The notes: generated from the sequence alone by a model not told the origin. A stretch of 64,000 nt of DNA from Pseudoduganella danionis (GCF_009720775.1 NZ_WNKW01000008.1:32215-96214); one strand, 5' to 3'; shown: positions 25,029 through 34,222, counted from the stretch's first letter. Made by a program: numbers and translations.

Positions 25029-25394
25029 ATGAACATCGCGATTCAATCCAGCGGTCTGGTCCTGACAGAGAGCTTGCGTGCCTATGTGCACCGTCGCCTG
25101 CAAACGGCGCTGGGCTGGGCGCTGACGCGCCGGATGGCTGTCTGGCTGTCGGACATCAACGGTCCCCGTGGCGGGCGCGACAAGCGCTGCAAGATTCAGA
25201 TCAGCCTCGATCATGGCAAGACCATCATCATCGAGGACACCGAGCAAGACATGTACGCCGCCATCGACCTCGCCGCCGAGCGTGCCGACCGCGCCCTGGT
25301 CCGCCAGATGGCGAAAAACCGCGCCTACACCCACGACAAGGGCAACACGCTGGCGGCGCCAGCCCCGGAATCCGCGACCACGGACCCGCTCTGA
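25029..25394 (+). CDS. HPF/RaiA-family ribosome-associated protein
   Basis: 121-residue protein of the ribosome hibernation factor family, which bind in the tRNA/mRNA channel of the 30S subunit. Visible: LVLTESLRAYVHRRLQTAL, then a strand region with CKIQISLDHGKTIIIEDTEQDMYAAIDLAAERADRALVRQ, the alpha helix and basic residues that fit the family. It is short, lacking the long-HPF C-terminal domain. AAAGGA lies 7 bp before the ATG. It is the first gene of an operon with TerC and a TerB-like protein, which suggests that it acts under cation or pH stress rather than as the general HPF of the cell. Confidence 0.82.
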   Translation: MNIAIQSSGLVLTESLRAYVHRRLQTALGWALTRRMAVWLSDINGPRGGRDKRCKIQISLDHGKTIIIEDTEQDMYAAIDLAAERADRALVRQMAKNRAYTHDKGNTLAAPAPESATTDPL

Positions 25395-25422
25395 CCCAGC
25401 CATCTTTAAGGGAGCATAAGCC

Positions 25423-26379
25423 ATGACGGGAACGGAACACATCGGCAGCACGGCCCTCTGGGCTGGCTTCGTCGCTTTCGTGCTGCTGATGCTGGCCGTC
25501 GACCTGTGGGTCTTCGGCGGCAACAAGTCGGAGAAAGTGACGGCACGCGCAGCAGGCGCCTGGTCGCTGGGCTGGTTCAGCCTCGCGCTAGCGTTTAATG
25601 GCGGCCTGTGGTGGTATCTGCAGCGCAGCGTGGGCGCCGAGATCGCCGAGCAGAAGTCGCTCGAGTTCCTGTCTGGCTACCTGATAGAAAAAGCCCTGTC
25701 GGTCGATAACATCTTCATCTTCCTGCTGATCTTCTCGGCCTTCCAGGTCAAGCCCGAGTACCAGCGCCGTGTGCTGATCTACGGCGTGCTGGGCGCGATC
25801 ATCATGCGCGCCATCATGATACTGGCCGGTGCCTGGGTGGTGAGCGAGTTCAGTTGGGTGCTGTATCTGTTCGGCGCTTTCCTGCTGTACACGGGCGTGA
25901 AGATGTTCCGGGCCGTAGATCACCAGCCCGACGTACGCAACAACCCCGTACTGCGCTTTGCCCGCCGCTATCTGCCCGTAGCGGAAGGCGAGCATGGCGA
26001 GAAGTTCGTCATCTGGAAAGACGGCAAACGCTATGTCACGCCGCTGCTGCTGGTGCTGATCCTGATCGAAGCCACGGATCTGGTGTTTGCCGTCGATTCC
26101 ATCCCGGCCATCTTCGCCATCACCTCGGATCCCTTCATCGTGTTCACTTCGAACATGTTCGCGATTCTGGGTTTGCGCGCGCTGTACTTCCTGCTGGCCG
26201 ACATCGCCGGGCGCTTCCACCTGCTCAAGTATGGCCTCGCACTGGTGCTGTGCTTCATCGGCCTGAAGATGCTGCTACTGCCTTGGCTGCACATACCGGT
26301 ACACATCTCGCTGTCGGTCGTCGCTGGGCTGATCGCCAGCAGCGTGCTTGCCAGCCTGTACTTAACACGTAACAACTGA
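25423..26379 (+). CDS. TerC/Alx-family integral membrane protein
   Basis: 318 residues with about nine hydrophobic helices, the size of E. coli Alx. Family landmarks are LMLAVDLWVFGG at the start, KSLEFLSGYLIEKALSVDNIFIFLLIFSAF with the conserved SVDN, and EATDLVFAVDSIPAIFAITSDPFIVFTSNMFAILGLRALYF. Members are linked to metal handling: Alx exports manganese and responds to alkaline pH. It lies 28 bp after the HPF-like gene and is read from the same NhaR-type promoter. No Alx pH-responsive leader is visible, because the leader is only the HPF gene. Confidence 0.92.
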   Translation: MTGTEHIGSTALWAGFVAFVLLMLAVDLWVFGGNKSEKVTARAAGAWSLGWFSLALAFNGGLWWYLQRSVGAEIAEQKSLEFLSGYLIEKALSVDNIFIFLLIFSAFQVKPEYQRRVLIYGVLGAIIMRAIMILAGAWVVSEFSWVLYLFGAFLLYTGVKMFRAVDHQPDVRNNPVLRFARRYLPVAEGEHGEKFVIWKDGKRYVTPLLLVLILIEATDLVFAVDSIPAIFAITSDPFIVFTSNMFAILGLRALYFLLADIAGRFHLLKYGLALVLCFIGLKMLLLPWLHIPVHISLSVVAGLIASSVLASLYLTRNN

Positions 26380-26408
26380 CCTTAGCAATTTTCTCAAGGA
26401 GTACTGCA

Positions 26409-26831
26409 ATGCGACATTACGAAACTGATAGCGCCAGCGCCGCTGGCCGTATTTTGGCCCTGTGCATGGTGGTGGATGGCAATCTCGCGCCCGCCGAACT
26501 GCGTGCACTGCAGCGCACGCGCCTGCTGGAATTCATCGATATCGACATCGATACCTTCCACGACCTGTTGAGCGACCTGTGCCACGACATGCTGAGCACT
26601 TCCGTCAAGCATGAGCATGTGGTGCTCGATATCGCCACCATCGATGCGCTGCTGGGCGAGATCCGTGCTCCCGAATTGCGCCGCGAACTGCTGCGTGCCA
26701 TGTGGATTATCGCCGATGCCGATGGCGTGCTGGCTGATGCCGAGGCCAGACTGCTGGCGCGCGCCTGCACGGTCTGGTCGGCCGAGTCGCGCTTCGTCAA
26801 GCAAGAAGCGCAGGAACTCGCGCAAGACTGA
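26409..26831 (+). CDS. TerB-like protein
   Basis: 140-residue helical soluble protein. ILALCMVVDGNLAPAELRALQ near the N-terminus and MWIIADADGVLADAEARLLA near the C-terminus are the two TerB-like Asp-x-x-Leu helix pairs (DGxLAPxE and DGVLxDAE) that bind metal in TerB. TerB proteins often accompany TerC. It follows terC by 29 bp with AAGGAG before its start. Specific function unknown. Confidence 0.72.
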   Translation: MRHYETDSASAAGRILALCMVVDGNLAPAELRALQRTRLLEFIDIDIDTFHDLLSDLCHDMLSTSVKHEHVVLDIATIDALLGEIRAPELRRELLRAMWIIADADGVLADAEARLLARACTVWSAESRFVKQEAQELAQD

Positions 26832-26935
26832 TGCTGCAACGACGGCCTGCGCGGACAAAATGTTAGAATGCCGCCTCACCGGTGCGCGCTACCCAGCCGC
26901 CCATCGACACCCGCGCAGGCCCACGAAAGCACAAC

Positions 26936-27196
26936 ATGAGAAAAACCGATCTGGCCAAATACGACGCCAAGAAACTGATGAATAAAATGACCGTTCCGGG
27001 TACGGAATTCGGCAAGGCTGTCGTTACGATCGACAAGCGCGAACAGCGCCGTCTCGATCAGGCTGCAGGTCTGGTGCCGTTTGCCACCAAGCTCAATTCG
27101 GAACTGGTGGCACAGTTGCACGCGCTGGCCAAAGAACAGGGTAGCGACGTGAGTACGGTAGTCACCACGCTGCTGCAAAAAGCCCTCGCAGCCTGA
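26936..27196 (+). CDS. Small basic protein, possible ribbon-helix-helix-like
   Basis: 86 residues with many Lys/Arg at the N-terminus (MRKTDLAKYDAKKLMNKM). The C-terminal half, LNSELVAQLHALAKEQGSDVSTVVTTLLQKALA, has the length and pattern of a ribbon-helix-helix DNA-binding unit, but I cannot name the family. The start is chosen at MRKTDLAK because the frame upstream encodes an unlikely Pro/Arg-rich stretch. It stands 105 bp after the TerB-like gene, and may be part of the same operon. Confidence 0.7.
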   Translation: MRKTDLAKYDAKKLMNKMTVPGTEFGKAVVTIDKREQRRLDQAAGLVPFATKLNSELVAQLHALAKEQGSDVSTVVTTLLQKALAA

Positions 27197-27245
27197 AGCT
27201 GGCGCGGCGCCGATCTGCCCTAAGCCGGCCGCAACCAGCACGCCC

Positions 27246-27902
27246 GTGGAACTCGATCATATTTTTCTGCGTACATCAGCCGGTGCGCCCGAAGCCGCGC
27301 TGCTGCTTGAGCTCGGCCTGACAGAAGGCAGCGCCAACCAGCATGCGGGGCAAGGCACGGCCAACCGCCGCTTCTTTTTCCACAATGCGTTTCTGGAACT
27401 GCTGTGGATCCAGCATGCGGCCGACGTCAACAATGCCGTCACCCGCCCCACCCAACTGGCGCAACGGCTGGCCGCCGAACCGACGGCCTCGCCGTTCGGT
27501 CTGTGCTTCCGTCCATCGGATACTGACGCGACGCCACCATTCCCTAGCTGGCCCTACCGCCCCGCCTATCTGCCCAGCGGCATGCAGGTCGATATTGCCA
27601 GTCACACGCCTTTGCACGAACCCATGTGGTTCTACCTTGCACAGGCCGTGCCGCCAGCACAGGCAGCGGCAGCACGGCGTCAGCCACTGCAGCATGCGCT
27701 TGGGGTAGATGCGATTAGTGCCGTCACCCTTACGGTTCCCGGTACCGAACACTGGTCCGCAGCGGCGCTGGCGGCCCGCGCCTGCACAGGCCTGAGCTTG
27801 CAGCGCGGCAGCGCCCATTTGCTGGAGCTCACTTTTGATCAGGGCCGGCAGGGCCGCTCGGTCGATCTGCGCCCCAGCCTGCCTCTGCTACTGCATCTCT
27901 AG
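27246..27902 (+). CDS. VOC (glyoxalase-like) family protein
   Basis: 218 residues with GTG start. MELDHIFLRTSAGAPEAALLLELGLTEGSANQHAGQGTANRRFFF is the first beta-alpha-beta module of a vicinal oxygen chelate domain, with the conserved His after the first strand and LELLWI as the next strand. A second weaker module runs from about residue 135. The substrate is unknown. It lies 49 bp after the small basic protein. Confidence 0.78.
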   Translation: MELDHIFLRTSAGAPEAALLLELGLTEGSANQHAGQGTANRRFFFHNAFLELLWIQHAADVNNAVTRPTQLAQRLAAEPTASPFGLCFRPSDTDATPPFPSWPYRPAYLPSGMQVDIASHTPLHEPMWFYLAQAVPPAQAAAARRQPLQHALGVDAISAVTLTVPGTEHWSAAALAARACTGLSLQRGSAHLLELTFDQGRQGRSVDLRPSLPLLLHL

Positions 27903-27948
27903 CTGGGCGACAAAATCTGGCTACCCGCCGAATCGATGGTAGATGCTG

Positions 27949-29076
27949 TCAGGCGGTAGCCGAGCGTGCGCCGAGCTGGAGGCCGGTCGCCTCCATCAGG
28001 CGGCCCAGCGGCAGTTCCACCCAGCGGTGGAACACGGCACCCGCCATCAGGCTCAGCCCCCAGGCTGCCAGCATGCCCAGCGCCTGTGCCAGCGGCTCGG
28101 CCGGCGCAAAGCGGGTAAAGGCAGCGTTGACCAACAGACAGACTGGAAAGTGGATCAGGAACACCGCGTAGGAAATCTTGCCCATGCCATGGATGGCGGT
28201 CCAGAAATGGCCGCGTGCCGGCACCTTGATGCGGCCGCACACCATCAGCAGCACGGCCACCAGCAGCGCCAGCGCAATGCGGCTGCGGAAATCCACCAGC
28301 AAGGCCACCAGCGCAGGCAGCAGCGCCATCAGCACCAACACGGCCACCGCCAGCGGCTTGCGGCGCGCATCGCTGCCCCACCAGGCCAGCAGGCCCAGAC
28401 CATAGCTGCCGAAGAAATACGGCGCCCAGTTATCCCAGTCCGGGTCGAGATTAAAATGCAGCAGCGACAGCGTGACGCCGAGCGCCATCAGGATGGGCAC
28501 CAGCCAGCCCAGCCGGCGTGCGCCCGTGCTACGCCCTACCAGCCACAGCACCAGTACCACCGAGCTATACAGCTGGAAATCGATGGCCACATACCATGCG
28601 CCGGCCGACAGCGAGGGATAGCCGAGCACACTATGCAGCAGCAGTGCATGGGCGCTGAGCTGGCTCAGCGTGGCAGGTTCCGAGATCGAGTGGTGGCTCA
28701 TCCACTGCGCGGCAAAATAGGTGGCCGCTGCGGCAAACAGGGTGGCGACGAAGAATGGCGGGGCCAGCTTGGCGTAGCGGCGCCAGATGGCCGACAGCGG
28801 CTCTATGGTGCCAGCATGGCCGGACGGTGCCAGCGACTTGGCCACCAGAAAACCGCTAATGACCAGGAATACCTGCACGGCAATGCGCGCATCACCACTG
28901 AGGAAGGAGAACAGTTCCGGCCACAGGATGCGCGCGTGATCCGACATCGGGCCGTAAAACGCCAGATGGTGCAGCACGATTAGCTGCGCTGCGCCTGCTT
29001 TCAACAGATTGATCAAACCAAATTGCGGCGGCGTCGCTACATGCGCCGCAGAATTTTCCCGTGCTACAACCGTCAT
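27949..29076 (-). CDS. Acyltransferase family 3 membrane protein (OafA/YrhL type)
   Basis: 375 residues with about ten hydrophobic segments. The family catalytic region is present near the start: NLLKAGAAQLIVLHHLAFYGP, with the His of the first helix, and FLVISGFLVAKSLAP shortly after. Such enzymes transfer acyl groups (often acetyl) to sugars of exported polysaccharides or lipids. No polysaccharide cluster is nearby, so the acceptor cannot be guessed. The stop lies 50 bp from the convergent VOC gene. Confidence 0.88.
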   Translation of the reverse strand: MTVVARENSAAHVATPPQFGLINLLKAGAAQLIVLHHLAFYGPMSDHARILWPELFSFLSGDARIAVQVFLVISGFLVAKSLAPSGHAGTIEPLSAIWRRYAKLAPPFFVATLFAAAATYFAAQWMSHHSISEPATLSQLSAHALLLHSVLGYPSLSAGAWYVAIDFQLYSSVVLVLWLVGRSTGARRLGWLVPILMALGVTLSLLHFNLDPDWDNWAPYFFGSYGLGLLAWWGSDARRKPLAVAVLVLMALLPALVALLVDFRSRIALALLVAVLLMVCGRIKVPARGHFWTAIHGMGKISYAVFLIHFPVCLLVNAAFTRFAPAEPLAQALGMLAAWGLSLMAGAVFHRWVELPLGRLMEATGLQLGARSATA

Positions 29077-29227
29077 TCACTTCCTCGAACTCGCCGTACA
29101 AACAAAGGGACAAAACGAAAGGCCGATATGATAGCCGACCTTGCCCCTTCGTGGCGCACTGCTGGCCCCGCCAGCCATGAAAAACGCGACATTATTCGGG
29201 CAATGGCCGCTTCGGCCTAACGATAGC

Positions 29228-31210
29228 CTAACGACGGAAGCGCTTGGGCTGCCGCTTGCGTGCCGCCGAGTTCTGTTCATGCAGCAGCGAGTCCACCCGG
29301 TCCGAAGCCTGCCGCGACAATTGCTGGGCCAGCTCCGTATCAGGGAAGTGTTCCGGCTGGCGGTAGGCCAGCCAGGCATAGGCCGAATACAGCCGGCAGG
29401 CATCTTCCACTTCCTGCAGCGACATATAGTGCAGCGGCACCTGCACCGCCTTCAGCTCGGTGACTTTTTTCGCTGCCAGTGCAGTCGCCCAGTGTTCCCA
29501 CGCGCGCTGCAGCGACGGTACCTTGCTCGATATTGGCACCAGCGACAAAGCAAACTTTTCCGCCACCGACAAATCCAGCGTATCGAGCCAGGCAGCGCGC
29601 TCGAACTGTTCCTCGGTAATGCGCGGATAGAAGAAGCCATCCGGCACGTCGATGTTGTGGACGAAGCGCTTGAGCAGCTTGGCCAGCGACTGTTCCAGCG
29701 TCACCGAGGAAATCCGGTGCAAATGTTCCAGCGTGGGCGCCACGGCAAAACCGTTGGTCTTGATCGGCACGGGCTTTTCCTTCAGCAGCGAACGCATCAC
29801 GTTATGCGTCTCGTTGTCGTAACCGGCCACCAGCCCTTCCTCGTGCACCCCATAGCGCCCTGCCCGTCCGGCGATCTGGCGCGCCAGTGCAGCCGGAATC
29901 TCTTCTTCCTCGTAACCGTTGTACTTCACCGTGGTGGTCATCACGATACGGGCGATCGGCATGTTCAGGCCCATGGCGATCGCATCCGTGCCCACCACCA
30001 CATCAGCCGCGCCTTCACGGAAACGCTGGGCCTGGGCACGCCGCACTTCGGGCGACAGGTTGCCATACACAGTGGCCACGGACAGCCCCAGCTCCGTCAC
30101 CATATCGCGCCACATCAGCACTTCACGGCGCGAGAAGCAGATGACCGCGTCACCACGGCGCAGATTGCCAAGCTTGCGCACGGCCGTCGGCTCCATGCTG
30201 AGCGGCCCTTTGCGTTTGAGAATGTGTACTTCCAGCTCGCATTCGAGGCGCGCCGCCAGCGCTTCGATCGCGCGGCGCGCTTCCGGTGCGCCCACCAGAT
30301 ACACGGTATGGGCCGGCGCACCGCACACGGCCGCCGTCCACGCTGCGCCGCGGTCGCGGTCAGCCAGCATCTGGATTTCGTCGATTACGACCACATCCAC
30401 TTCGGTGCGGGTGTCGAGCATTTCCACCGTGCTGGCCACGTGGGTCGCACCCGGCACCAGCCGGCGCTCCTCGCCCGTCACCAGACTCACGGCCAGCGGC
30501 TTGCCGCGCGCCTGCATGCCTTGCAAGCGCTCATAATTTTCCAGCGCCAGCAGGCGCAGCGGCGCCAGATACACGCCGCTAGGCGCCTTGGCCAGCGCTT
30601 CGATGGCCATATGGGTTTTGCCGGAATTGGTAGGCCCCAGCACGGCGATGAAGCGCCGCTTGATGCGGCGCGCCACGTCAAAGGTGGCCGGATACTCGGC
30701 CAGATTGATGCTCTGGCGCGTACGCTCGGCATGCTGCTCTTCCATCTCGCGCTCGACCGCATGTTCGAGCCGCTGGCGCAGCCGGTCGAACACGATGGCG
30801 GCCGGTTCGGCTAGCTGCATGCTGGCCAGCGCATCGAGGAAAGGCGCAGCATCAATGTCGCAGTCGGCACAGGCTTCGGCAATTTCCACCACGAAGGCCG
30901 CCACTTCGGCCTGCAAGGCGTCGGCCGCTGCGGCGCTCGCGCGTTCGCGCAACGTGGCACTGCGCGTGGCCACATCCATCTTGCGCCACTTCGAGGCTTT
31001 GGCCAGCACGCCGTAAGCGGGCACCAGATCGTAGGCCACATTCTGCCCGGCATATGCCACGTTCCCGCTAAAGCGCAGGAACACCCGGCCCTCCTGGCGC
31101 GCCAGCTGCACGCCTTGGGCCGTCAGGTCAAGCTGGCGCATCAGCTCATCGTCTTCCAGTTGTTCAGGATCGACTGCAGGGACGGCGGACGGGCGGGAGG
31201 TGGAGGACAT
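29228..31210 (-). CDS. SUV3-like superfamily 2 helicase
   Basis: 660 residues. An alpha-helical N-terminal region (about 1-185) precedes an SF2 motor: Walker A LGPTNSGKTHMA (residues 191-202), motif II VVIDEIQML with DEIQ at 277-280, motif III-like LVGAPEA, VVVGTDAIAMGLNMPI (motif V) and QIAGRAGRYG (motif VI, 445-454). The C-terminal part after about 570 matches the SUV3 C-terminal domain type. SUV3 is the mitochondrial RNA-degradation helicase; bacterial versions occur in some proteobacteria and are not well studied. The ATG at 31210 is chosen over a TTG 18 bp upstream; no strong Shine-Dalgarno is seen. Confidence 0.87.
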   Translation of the reverse strand: MSSTSRPSAVPAVDPEQLEDDELMRQLDLTAQGVQLARQEGRVFLRFSGNVAYAGQNVAYDLVPAYGVLAKASKWRKMDVATRSATLRERASAAAADALQAEVAAFVVEIAEACADCDIDAAPFLDALASMQLAEPAAIVFDRLRQRLEHAVEREMEEQHAERTRQSINLAEYPATFDVARRIKRRFIAVLGPTNSGKTHMAIEALAKAPSGVYLAPLRLLALENYERLQGMQARGKPLAVSLVTGEERRLVPGATHVASTVEMLDTRTEVDVVVIDEIQMLADRDRGAAWTAAVCGAPAHTVYLVGAPEARRAIEALAARLECELEVHILKRKGPLSMEPTAVRKLGNLRRGDAVICFSRREVLMWRDMVTELGLSVATVYGNLSPEVRRAQAQRFREGAADVVVGTDAIAMGLNMPIARIVMTTTVKYNGYEEEEIPAALARQIAGRAGRYGVHEEGLVAGYDNETHNVMRSLLKEKPVPIKTNGFAVAPTLEHLHRISSVTLEQSLAKLLKRFVHNIDVPDGFFYPRITEEQFERAAWLDTLDLSVAEKFALSLVPISSKVPSLQRAWEHWATALAAKKVTELKAVQVPLHYMSLQEVEDACRLYSAYAWLAYRQPEHFPDTELAQQLSRQASDRVDSLLHEQNSAARKRQPKRFRR

Positions 31211-31257
31211 GATGGACAGTTTCAACAAATTCTAAACAAGGGACGGAATTTTAGCAG

Positions 31258-31380
31258 GTGGTGCTAGTTGGTGAGGAAGCCACACTCGGTCGGCTGGGCA
31301 CCTGGGCGTTGATCGATTTCATCGTCCTTATTCTCGGCAATTTCGCTGATAGCGACGACCTGAAAATCAAGGGCGACTGA
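31258..31380 (+). pseudogene. Possible C-terminal remnant of a small membrane protein (TM2-like)
   Basis: A 40-codon frame ends TLGRLGTWALIDFIVLILG, then NFADSDDLKIKGD and TGA. This reads as a transmembrane helix with a polar tail and recalls the final segment of TM2-domain proteins. There is no matching N-terminal half: the upstream DNA is the helicase gene. GTG is the only start. I regard it as a broken gene, or chance. Confidence 0.35.
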
Positions 31381-31464
31381 TCGCCCAGCCCTGCGGCCTT
31401 TGTATTTCACAGGATTTCTGGCACCATAAGCCGGTTTACACCGGTTTCCTGCCAGAAGTCCCCC

Positions 31465-32061
31465 ATGCCTTATTCCATAGCTGCCCCCGTCCACAGCGAG
31501 CTGATCATCAAGAAAAGCCGCTTCATCGCCTGCGTCCAGCCCATGACTGACCGCGCCGCCGCGCAAAAAGTCGTGGCCGAGCTGTGGGCCCAGCATCCGG
31601 GTGCCGTACATGTGTGCTGGGCACTGCTGGCAGGCGGCCAGTCGGCGGCCGTCGATGACGGCGAACCGAGTGGCACTGCCGGCCGCCCCATGCTCGATGT
31701 GCTGCGCCATCAGGATCTGGAAGGCGTACAAGCCACGGTCGTGCGTTATTTCGGCGGGATCAAGCTGGGCGCGGGCGGCCTGGTGCGGGCCTACACGGAT
31801 AGCGTGGCACAGGCCCTGCTCAAGGCCGAGAAAGTGGCCATCATCAAGCTGCAGCATCTGCGCTGCTGCGCGCCGTATGCGATGGAAGGCATGGTGCGGC
31901 GTGAAATCGAACTGGCCGGCGCTACACTGGCACAAGTGTCGCATAGCGATCAGGTGCAGTTCGAGTTCCACCTACCCGATACGGCAGCACCGGCACTGGT
32001 CAGCCGCCTCAACGAAGCCGGCCATGGTCGGCTGCACTGGCTGGCCGACGAAGACCTGTAA
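31465..32061 (+). CDS. YigZ/IMPACT family protein
   Basis: 198 residues. The IMPACT domain is clear: SELIIKKSRFIACVQP, then DDGEPSGTAGRPMLDVLRHQ, VVRYFGGIKLGAGGLVRAYTDS. The smaller C-terminal domain (about 130-198) is the EF-G-IV-like part of the family. Bacterial YigZ has no settled function; eukaryotic IMPACT regulates translation via GCN1. Preceded by a 100-bp spacer with a TM2-like remnant and followed by a convergent gene. Confidence 0.9.
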   Translation: MPYSIAAPVHSELIIKKSRFIACVQPMTDRAAAQKVVAELWAQHPGAVHVCWALLAGGQSAAVDDGEPSGTAGRPMLDVLRHQDLEGVQATVVRYFGGIKLGAGGLVRAYTDSVAQALLKAEKVAIIKLQHLRCCAPYAMEGMVRREIELAGATLAQVSHSDQVQFEFHLPDTAAPALVSRLNEAGHGRLHWLADEDL

Positions 32062-32068
32062 GCGCCGT

Positions 32069-32545
32069 TTACTTGACGCGCTTCACCCGTGGCGCCGTGC
32101 TAGCGCCTTCGATGTCCATATAGATCACCCCCAGCATGCCTTTTTCCAGCCGTACTTTGGGATTGACCAGGTCGAGGTTGGCTTGGCTGTCATCGGCGAT
32201 CATCCACACCTGACCATTGGCCAGACGGATGCGCTGCTTGGGCACCCAGCCGTCGAATTCGCCGACGATGGACGTTTCAATGAATTCCAGCTTGGCTGCC
32301 GGGCTGTTGTGTTCGTTGCCGAAGCCGCGCTCGAGGTCGGCCTTGGTGGGTGCATAGGACGGGGCTGCCGAGGCAACGATAGCTGGCGCTCCTGGCGCCG
32401 CGGCGCTAGCTGGGCCACCTAGCGGAATGGCGTCATAGCAGCTCAGGCGTGCCGGCCCATCCGTCAACTGGCGGCAGCGCAGCATGGCCGCATCGTCGGC
32501 CATGGCCGCACCCGAGACAAACAACAGAACCCACAGTGATTTCAT
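32069..32545 (-). CDS. Secreted hypothetical protein with a Cys-containing N-terminal motif
   Basis: 158 residues with a signal peptide ending at GAAMA. The mature start has RCRQLTDGPARLSCYDAI, the two-Cys pattern shared by many periplasmic betaproteobacterial proteins, including type VI-associated VasI/TagO relatives. A Pro/Ala linker is followed by a C-terminal beta domain (EFDGWVPKQRIRLANGQVWMI), likely an SH3-like or OB fold. No T6SS genes are nearby, so a role cannot be given. Confidence 0.75.
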   Translation of the reverse strand: MKSLWVLLFVSGAAMADDAAMLRCRQLTDGPARLSCYDAIPLGGPASAAAPGAPAIVASAAPSYAPTKADLERGFGNEHNSPAAKLEFIETSIVGEFDGWVPKQRIRLANGQVWMIADDSQANLDLVNPKVRLEKGMLGVIYMDIEGASTAPRVKRVK

Positions 32546-32605
32546 TGCAGCACTTTCAAAGTGTAGAAGGTGCCACGATTATATAGTCGAAACCGCCAGC
32601 CGTGC

Positions 32606-34222
32606 CTAGGCACGGGCCAGCGCCAGCACGGGCCGTGCCCGCCTTTCGGCAACTACCTGCACGGCCTGCTGATCGAGCCGGAAGATGCTGACCATCTGCT
32701 CCAGCCGCGCGGCCTGCTGCTTGAGCGCATCGGCCGCCGCCGCAGCCTCCTCCACCAGCGCCGCATTCTGCTGCGTCACCACATCCATTTCCGTCACGGC
32801 CTGATTGATCTGCTCGATACCGGCGCTCTGCTGCGCGCCTGCGGAGGAAATTTCGCCCATGATGCTGGTGACCCGGGCAACGCTATCCACCACTTCCGTC
32901 ATCGTCACGCCGGCCTGCTCTACCAGCTTGCTACCCGTATCGACGCGCTCCACCGAATCACCGATCAGCTCCTTGATTTCCTTGGCCGCAGCAGCCGAGC
33001 GGTGCGCCAGCGTGCGCACTTCGCTGGCCACCACGGCAAAGCCGCGTCCCTGCTCACCTGCGCGGGCCGCTTCTACGGCCGCATTCAGTGCCAGAATATT
33101 GGTCTGGAACGCGATCCCGTCGATGACGCTGATGATGTCGACGATCTTGCGCGAAGACTCATTGATGGCGCCCATGGTTTCTACCACCTGGCCCACCACG
33201 GAACCACCTTGCAGCGCCACGGCCGAGGCCGACTTGGCCAGCTCATTGGCATGCTGGGCATTGTCGTTATTGTGCTGGACGGCGGCCGTCAACTGCTCCA
33301 TGGCGGAAGCAGTTTCCTCCAGCGCGCCGGCCTGCTCTTCCGTGCGGTTCGACAGGTCCTGATTGCCATGGGCTATTTCGCTGGTGGCTTCCGCTATCGC
33401 GACTGTGCCGCCGCGCACTTCCGCCACGATCTTGTACAACGATGCGCGCATGCTCTCCAGCGCGTGCAGCATGCTGTGTTCATCGCCCTGCTTGATACGG
33501 ATGTGCACCGTCAGATCGCCAGCCGCAATGCGGTTGGCCACTTTTACCGCAAAGGCCGGTTCGCCGCCTAGCTGGCGCAGCAGCGAACGACTGATCAGCA
33601 AGGCCGCGCCGGCACCGGCCAGCAAGGCCAGCACGCTCAGTACCAGCATCAATTGGCGCGCCCGCGCATAGAAGGCCTCGGCGTCCGCTGCATCTTCGAC
33701 ATTATTCTTTTTCTGCACAGCGATATATTCATCCATCGCATCCTGCCAGTGCTGCACGGCGGGCCCGGCTTCCTTGAGCAGCACATCCAGTGCTTCAGCG
33801 TCCTGATTGGCGCGCGCCAGCGTCACGACTTTGTCCGTCAGCGGCATGCTCTGCTTGGCCGCTGTCGCGATAGTCTGACGCAAGGCATTTTCGCCCGCAT
33901 CGGCGCCCAGCGCTTCCAGCGCATCATGCGCCTTGTTGTAACTGTCCTGCGCATGGTGCAGCTTGCCCAGTTCGGCCTCTATGGCGGCCGCCTCCGTCAA
34001 CAGCACCACCGCATTGCTGACGCGGGCAATCACGTGCACGGCTTCCGACATGTCCTGCACCTGCGCCGTCTTGGCGACATTGCCATGCAAAATCTCTTCG
34101 AGCTTGGCATGGATCATGCTCATTCCGTACAGGCCGACGCCTGCTATGAGTAGCAGCAAGGCCAGCACCAACCCGAAACCGCCACCCAGGCGGGTACTCA
34201 CGCGCATGTGATCGATCGACAT
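32606..34222 (-). CDS. Methyl-accepting chemotaxis protein
   Basis: 538 residues. One membrane helix (GLVLALLLLIAGVGLYGMSM) opens a periplasmic four-helix-bundle sensor (about 30-185), a second helix (LMLVLSVLALLAGAGAALLIS) leads to HAMP, then the cytoplasmic signalling hairpin with IDGIAFQTNILALNAAVEAA at its tip, then GEQGRGFAVVASEVRTLAHRS. No pentapeptide for CheR/CheB ends the protein (it ends ALARA). The ligand is unknown. It is solitary here. Confidence 0.95.
   Translation of the reverse strand: MSIDHMRVSTRLGGGFGLVLALLLLIAGVGLYGMSMIHAKLEEILHGNVAKTAQVQDMSEAVHVIARVSNAVVLLTEAAAIEAELGKLHHAQDSYNKAHDALEALGADAGENALRQTIATAAKQSMPLTDKVVTLARANQDAEALDVLLKEAGPAVQHWQDAMDEYIAVQKKNNVEDAADAEAFYARARQLMLVLSVLALLAGAGAALLISRSLLRQLGGEPAFAVKVANRIAAGDLTVHIRIKQGDEHSMLHALESMRASLYKIVAEVRGGTVAIAEATSEIAHGNQDLSNRTEEQAGALEETASAMEQLTAAVQHNNDNAQHANELAKSASAVALQGGSVVGQVVETMGAINESSRKIVDIISVIDGIAFQTNILALNAAVEAARAGEQGRGFAVVASEVRTLAHRSAAAAKEIKELIGDSVERVDTGSKLVEQAGVTMTEVVDSVARVTSIMGEISSAGAQQSAGIEQINQAVTEMDVVTQQNAALVEEAAAAADALKQQAARLEQMVSIFRLDQQAVQVVAERRARPVLALARA

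Noticed and set aside
25029..25422. Alx-type pH-responsive leader (PRE) before terC
   Set aside because: terC follows the HPF gene by 28 bp, leaving no room for the leader.
29141..30814. Plus-strand open frame of 557 codons
   Set aside because: Antisense shadow of the SUV3-like helicase with the same His/Arg-rich composition.
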